Positions 32,303 to 35,440 of a stretch of 35,440 nucleotides of DNA are shown here, piece after piece. This DNA comes from Sandaracinaceae bacterium (lineage in GTDB: Bacteria > Myxococcota_A > Polyangia > Polyangiales > Houyiibacteriaceae), in contig JADJJE010000034.1 in the NCBI GenBank assembly GCA_016706685.1, forward strand, positions 1-35,440, given 5' to 3'. The notes under the pieces are model-generated. The model searched no databases and was not told the origin of the DNA. It was given only the letters and a program-made list of their open reading frames with translations. Numbering within the stretch: the first letter of the stretch is position 1; the number at the start of each line of letters is the position of its first letter. The position numbers and the translations under genes were made by a program.

Positions 32303-33855
32303 TCAGGGGTTCAAGCAGGAGCTCATCGGGGCGATGGACACCCCCGCGGCCTGCGCTTCACACCAGTTCCCGTAGATGTCGCCGTCGCAGCCGCAGACCG
32401 GCGCCCACACAGCCGGACAGGCGTCGGGCATCACCGTGCAGATGCCCGTCTGGTCGGCCGCGCCACACAGGGCCTCCTCGGGGAAGTCGCAGAACAGGCC
32501 CATGTCGCAGCCCGCGCCGATCAACCCGCCGCAGGTGGAGCCCTCACCGCCGGGGGTGGGGTCGGTGTCGCAGCCGCCGAAGGTGGCCACCGAGGTGCCG
32601 TTCGAGGCGGCGTCACACGGGTTGCTGTACGTCTGGCCGTTGCAGCCGCACACGGGGTTCAGCTCGCGGGTGCAGGCCTCGGGGCGCGGCAGGCAGACGC
32701 CCGACGCATCGGCGTAGTCGCAGTAGGTGGCCGGCTCGAAGTAGCAGTACTCGCTGTCGGTGCAGGTGTTCCCCACCCAGCCGCCGCAGGCGCGGTCGGT
32801 GGGACGGGGGCAGCGGCCCTGCGAGACCACCATGGCGCCCATGGACTCGGCCACGCAGGCGTTCTGGTAGGTGATGCCGTTGCTGCCGCAGACCAGCTCG
32901 GTGACGTTCGGACAGCCGGGCTCCTCGTCGGGCACGCACACGCCGAGCGGAGGCTGGATGGGCGCGCCACCGTCCCACGGCTCGGGCGGCAGGAGGTCCA
33001 CCATGATGTTGCTCTCGCAGTGGTAGCCGTCCGGGCAGATCACGCCGTTGGGGCCGCAGTAGTCGGGCGGGTCGATCGGGCGGCACACGCCGAACGGCTC
33101 GGGGGGCGGCGCGAAGCCAGCGTCGTACGCCGGGTACGGGCGCTCCTGGGGAGGGTCCATGGTGACGGTGATGTCGCAGTACTCGCCCTCGCCGCACGTG
33201 TCCCCGTAGATGCCGCCGCAGAACTGCTCCGGGAGCGGGCGGCACACGCCGGTCGATGGGTCGATGGGCGGCGCCACACCCGCGTCGTACGCCGGGGGGA
33301 TGGGCGGAGCCATGCCGCCGTCGTAAGCCGGGTAGGGCAGGGCGGGGTCGAAGTCGATGCCCGTCGCCACGTCGCAGTACTCGTCGTCGGCGCAGGTGTT
33401 GCCGTACTGGCCACCGCACGGCACCTCGATGGGGCGGCACACGCCGCTCACGGGCGGGGGCGGCATGCCCACACCGGCGTCCACGGCGATGATGGGGGCC
33501 GCGGGTCACCCGCGTAGCCACCCGAGAGGTCGCAGTACTCGCCTTCGGCGCAGGTGTCGCCGTACTGGCCGCCGCAGCGCACGGGGTCCACCCCGTCGCA
33601 GCTGCCGGTGTACGCCACCGCGACGCCAGCCGCGTCGGCGTAGCAGCCGTTGCTGTACGTGACGCCGTCCACACCGCACACGGGGAAGTACTCCTCGGTG
33701 CAGGCGAAGCCGCCGTCCGGCGGTCCGCCGGTGGGCTCGTCCAGCGGACACCCGGAGAGGGAGGCGGCGAGCACCGAGAGGCCCGCCAAGTACGACAGCC
33801 GGCCAAGGCCCGAGACCCGCCGCGCTGTGCTGATAGTCCAAGTGGAGAAGTTCAT
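32303..33855 (-). CDS. Multi-domain Kazal-type protease-inhibitor-like lipoprotein, one frameshift as read
   Basis: About 517 residues if a one-base shift near 33505 is corrected (GYAGDP joins APIIAVDAGVGMP). ATG at 33855, lipoprotein signal LAGLSVLAASLSGC. The mature protein is Cys-rich with four Kazal-like units: FPVCGVDGVTYSNGC, ELVCGSNGITYQNAC, NPVCGCNGQTYSNPC and APVCGCDGDIYGNWC, each followed by a closing Cys. Between them are six copies of a second Cys motif, CGGxxGxxCxxxEYC (CGGQYGDTCAEGEYC, CGGQYGNTCADDEYC, CGGIYGDTCGEGEYC and weaker ones). Kazal domains block serine proteases; the myxobacterial proteins of this kind are uncharacterised. The gene has its own terminator at 32241-32273. 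Without the correction it splits at 33448/33484. Confidence 0.8.
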
Positions 33856-33908
33856 GAGCACAGCCTACCCCCTCCCGAGCCACAGCGGTCCGTCCCCCAG
33901 GGACAATC

Positions 33909-33927
33909 CGTATACCCCGTGTATACG
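33909..33927. promoter_or_regulatory. Palindrome CGTATAC-N5-GTATACG in a divergent promoter region
   Basis: A perfect inverted repeat with 7-base arms and a 5-base spacer (CCCGT) lies between the divergent Kazal lipoprotein gene (start 33855) and the gene at 33948. GTATAC is rare in GC-rich DNA. It is a plausible operator for a dimeric regulator controlling one or both genes; no regulator is recognised next to it, except possibly the product of the gene at 33948. Confidence 0.55.
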
Positions 33928-33947
33928 ACCCCCTCGCCGCACCCGAG

Positions 33948-34694
33948 ATGCGCTATATGCCCCGCATGTCGCATCAGAGACTGGATCAGCTCGCGGGAGC
34001 GCTCGCCGCGATGGGCGCCGACGGCGTGCGCTTGGACCTCGTGCAGCGCGCGCGGCTCTTCAAGCGCTCGTGGGTGGAGATGGCCCACGCGCTGGTCTTC
34101 GTGCGCGACCGCTCGTACTACCTGGACTGGGGCTACGAGGACTTCTACGCCTACTGCGCGAGCGAGCTGCAGATGCGCCGCCCCACGGTGGACAAGCTCA
34201 CCGGCAGCTACGTGGCCCTCGAGCGGCACGCGCCCAACGTGCTGCAGCGCGACGGCGTGAGCGAGCGTATCCCCACGTGCGACGCGGTGGACTACTTCGC
34301 CAAGGCGCTGCGCGGCGAGCCGGCCAATGACGGCACCCCGTACATGGAGCCGAATGACGACGTCATCGCCGAGCTGCGCGCGGCCGTGTTCGAAGAGGGC
34401 AAGCCCGTGCAGGCGCTGCGCCGGCAGTTCAACCCGCTGCTGCATCCGCGCACCGACGCGCGCGAGCGCAGCCAGGTCATCGACAAGGCGCACGGCGCCG
34501 TGCGGCGGCTGACCAAGACGCTGGGGCAGATCGAGGGGCTCTCGGCGGCGCGCATCGACGAGGTGCAGCGCGCGCTCAACAACCTGCAGTCGGATCTCGA
34601 CGCGCTGCTGGCGCAGGCCAAGCGCGAGCTGTCGGAAGAAGAGGGCAGCTCCGAGGAAGAGGCCGAGCAGGCGGCGTGGGAGCACGTGGGCTAG
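33948..34694 (+). CDS. Unknown helical protein, possibly DNA-binding
   Basis: Up to 248 residues. Three in-frame ATGs (33948, 33957, 33966) are possible starts; the third (MSHQRLDQLAG) would be equally natural. The protein is all-helical, with WGYEDFYAYCASELQMRRPT followed by VDKLTGSYVALER. This looks like the W-G-[FY]-x-S-F-x-x-Y-C type of helix-turn-helix seen in some plasmid and myxobacterial regulators. The C-terminus is a long coiled coil (SAARIDEVQRALNNLQSDLD) ending in a Glu-rich tail. I do not recognise a family, and a DNA-binding role is inference. It starts 20 bases after the palindrome at 33909. Confidence 0.62.
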   Translation: MRYMPRMSHQRLDQLAGALAAMGADGVRLDLVQRARLFKRSWVEMAHALVFVRDRSYYLDWGYEDFYAYCASELQMRRPTVDKLTGSYVALERHAPNVLQRDGVSERIPTCDAVDYFAKALRGEPANDGTPYMEPNDDVIAELRAAVFEEGKPVQALRRQFNPLLHPRTDARERSQVIDKAHGAVRRLTKTLGQIEGLSAARIDEVQRALNNLQSDLDALLAQAKRELSEEEGSSEEEAEQAAWEHVG

Positions 34695-34801
34695 TCTTGA
34701 ACGCAGCGCTTCTTCGGGTAACCGGCGCAGGTCACATTGAGATGAGCGAGCCCTGCAGTGGGCTGCTAGACTTGCGCCAAAACCTCCCGTCGGAGTCGGT
34801 C

Positions 34802-35374
34802 ATGCCTGTCGTGGGCGCACGCAAACCCTTCATCAGCATCGAAGACTATCTGGCCGGCGAGGCCGATGGCGAACAGCGCCACGACTACATCGACGGGCAG
34901 GTGTACGCCATGACCGGCGCGAGCCGCAGACATGGCTTGATTGCGAGCGCGCTCACGCATGCCATGGTGCCCGCCGCACGGCGCAAGGGCTGCCAGTTGT
35001 TCGTCGCGGACATGAAAGTGCGCGTGGACATCGCCGGCAAGACGAGCTTCTACTACCCCGACTTGCTGCTGTCGTGCGACCCGCAGGACCAGGGAACCCA
35101 TTTCAGCACGGCCCCCTGCCTGCTGGTGGAAGTGCTGTCCGAGTCGACCGCCCGAGTGGATCGCCGCGAGAAGCTGCTGGCCTATCAGACCCTGCCCAGC
35201 CTGCAGGGCTACCTGCTCGTGGAACAGGACATCATGCGGGTGGAACTCTATCGACGCGAGAACGGTTGGCGCGTGGAGGAGTTCGAGCAAGGCGAAGTCG
35301 CGCTGCCCTGCCTGGACATGTCACTTGCCGTTCTGGACATCTACCAGGACGTGGAATTTCCTGTCGGTCAGTGA
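34802..35374 (+). CDS. Uma2 family (DUF820) PD-(D/E)xK nuclease-like protein
   Basis: A 190-residue protein of the Uma2/DUF820 family, which adopts a restriction-endonuclease-like fold. Visible: SIEDYLAGEADGEQRHDYID with GQVYAMTGA at the start, the catalytic-type Asp in YYPDLLLSC, and LLVEVLSEST followed by DRREKLLAYQTLPSL. The PD...E-x-[LV] pattern is the expected metal-binding set. The ATG at 34802 (MPVVGARKPF) fits the family start; an ATG at 34742 in the same frame is less likely. Members are numerous in cyanobacteria, myxobacteria and planctomycetes and mostly uncharacterised, often scattered as single mobile-looking genes. The remaining 66 bases of the window hold no gene I can support. 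Confidence 0.9.
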   Translation: MPVVGARKPFISIEDYLAGEADGEQRHDYIDGQVYAMTGASRRHGLIASALTHAMVPAARRKGCQLFVADMKVRVDIAGKTSFYYPDLLLSCDPQDQGTHFSTAPCLLVEVLSESTARVDRREKLLAYQTLPSLQGYLLVEQDIMRVELYRRENGWRVEEFEQGEVALPCLDMSLAVLDIYQDVEFPVGQ

Positions 35375-35440
35375 GGCCACGTCCAGCTCGAATCGCTGTG
35401 CATCGTGCATGAGGCGACGAAGCGCAGGTGGACGACGCAC

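Overview
The window is very GC-rich DNA, coded densely on both strands, and most likely comes from a Myxococcota bacterium (formerly Deltaproteobacteria). The best taxonomic hints are a DUF2378-type protein (a family known mainly from myxobacteria), a MshEN/HD-GYP/receiver/PATAN fusion, many secreted lipoproteins, and a multi-Kazal lipoprotein. No rRNA, tRNA, CRISPR array, IS element or phage gene was recognised.

Layout. 1-3504 (minus): an envelope-transport operon of lipoprotein, MlaE-like permease, small membrane protein, FtsX-like permease and ABC ATPase, the last cut by the window edge. 3653-7071 (plus): a multidomain signalling protein and a HExxH-type putative peptide hydroxylase. 7084-7968 (minus): a sterol desaturase-like membrane hydroxylase. 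8080-12468 (plus): an unknown membrane-anchored protein, then a RiPP-like cassette (S24/S26-like protein, HPr-kinase-like P-loop protein, PqqD-like protein, radical SAM/SPASM enzyme, probable small Cys-containing precursor), then an Hpt protein and a receiver protein. The cassette carries many single-base frameshifts as read. 12487-13672: a divergent TetR/hotdog-thioesterase pair around a clear palindromic operator. 13688-22929 (minus): a TolC-RND adaptor-RND pump operon running into an ECF sigma factor, a rhodanese and an S45 penicillin/AHL acylase. 23042-24882 (plus): the DUF2378 protein and a WD40-repeat lipoprotein. 24885-27982: a four-helix membrane protein, an ice-binding (DUF3494) lipoprotein and, divergently, an LEA-like 11-mer repeat protein. 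28010-29730 (minus): a zinc alcohol dehydrogenase and a lipoprotein. 29880-30746: an almost A/T-free G/C tract. 30747-33855 (minus): a GH84 glycosidase lipoprotein, and upstream of it a multi-Kazal lipoprotein with its own terminator. 33948-35374 (plus): an unknown helical protein and a Uma2-family nuclease-like protein.

The most interesting system is the peptide-modification cassette at 8705-11668, possibly with the HExxH gene at 5779: leader binder (PqqD), radical SAM/SPASM modifier, HPr-kinase-like protein, a protease-fold protein with Cys in place of Ser, and a roughly 54-residue precursor that can be rebuilt by allowing three single-base shifts. A second theme is cold and desiccation tolerance (ice-binding protein beside LEA repeats). 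Caution on quality: the clustered frameshifts at 9.3-11.7 kb, a single frameshift near 33.5 kb and the G/C tract at 29.9-30.7 kb all suggest local sequencing or assembly errors, so these genes may be intact in the organism.
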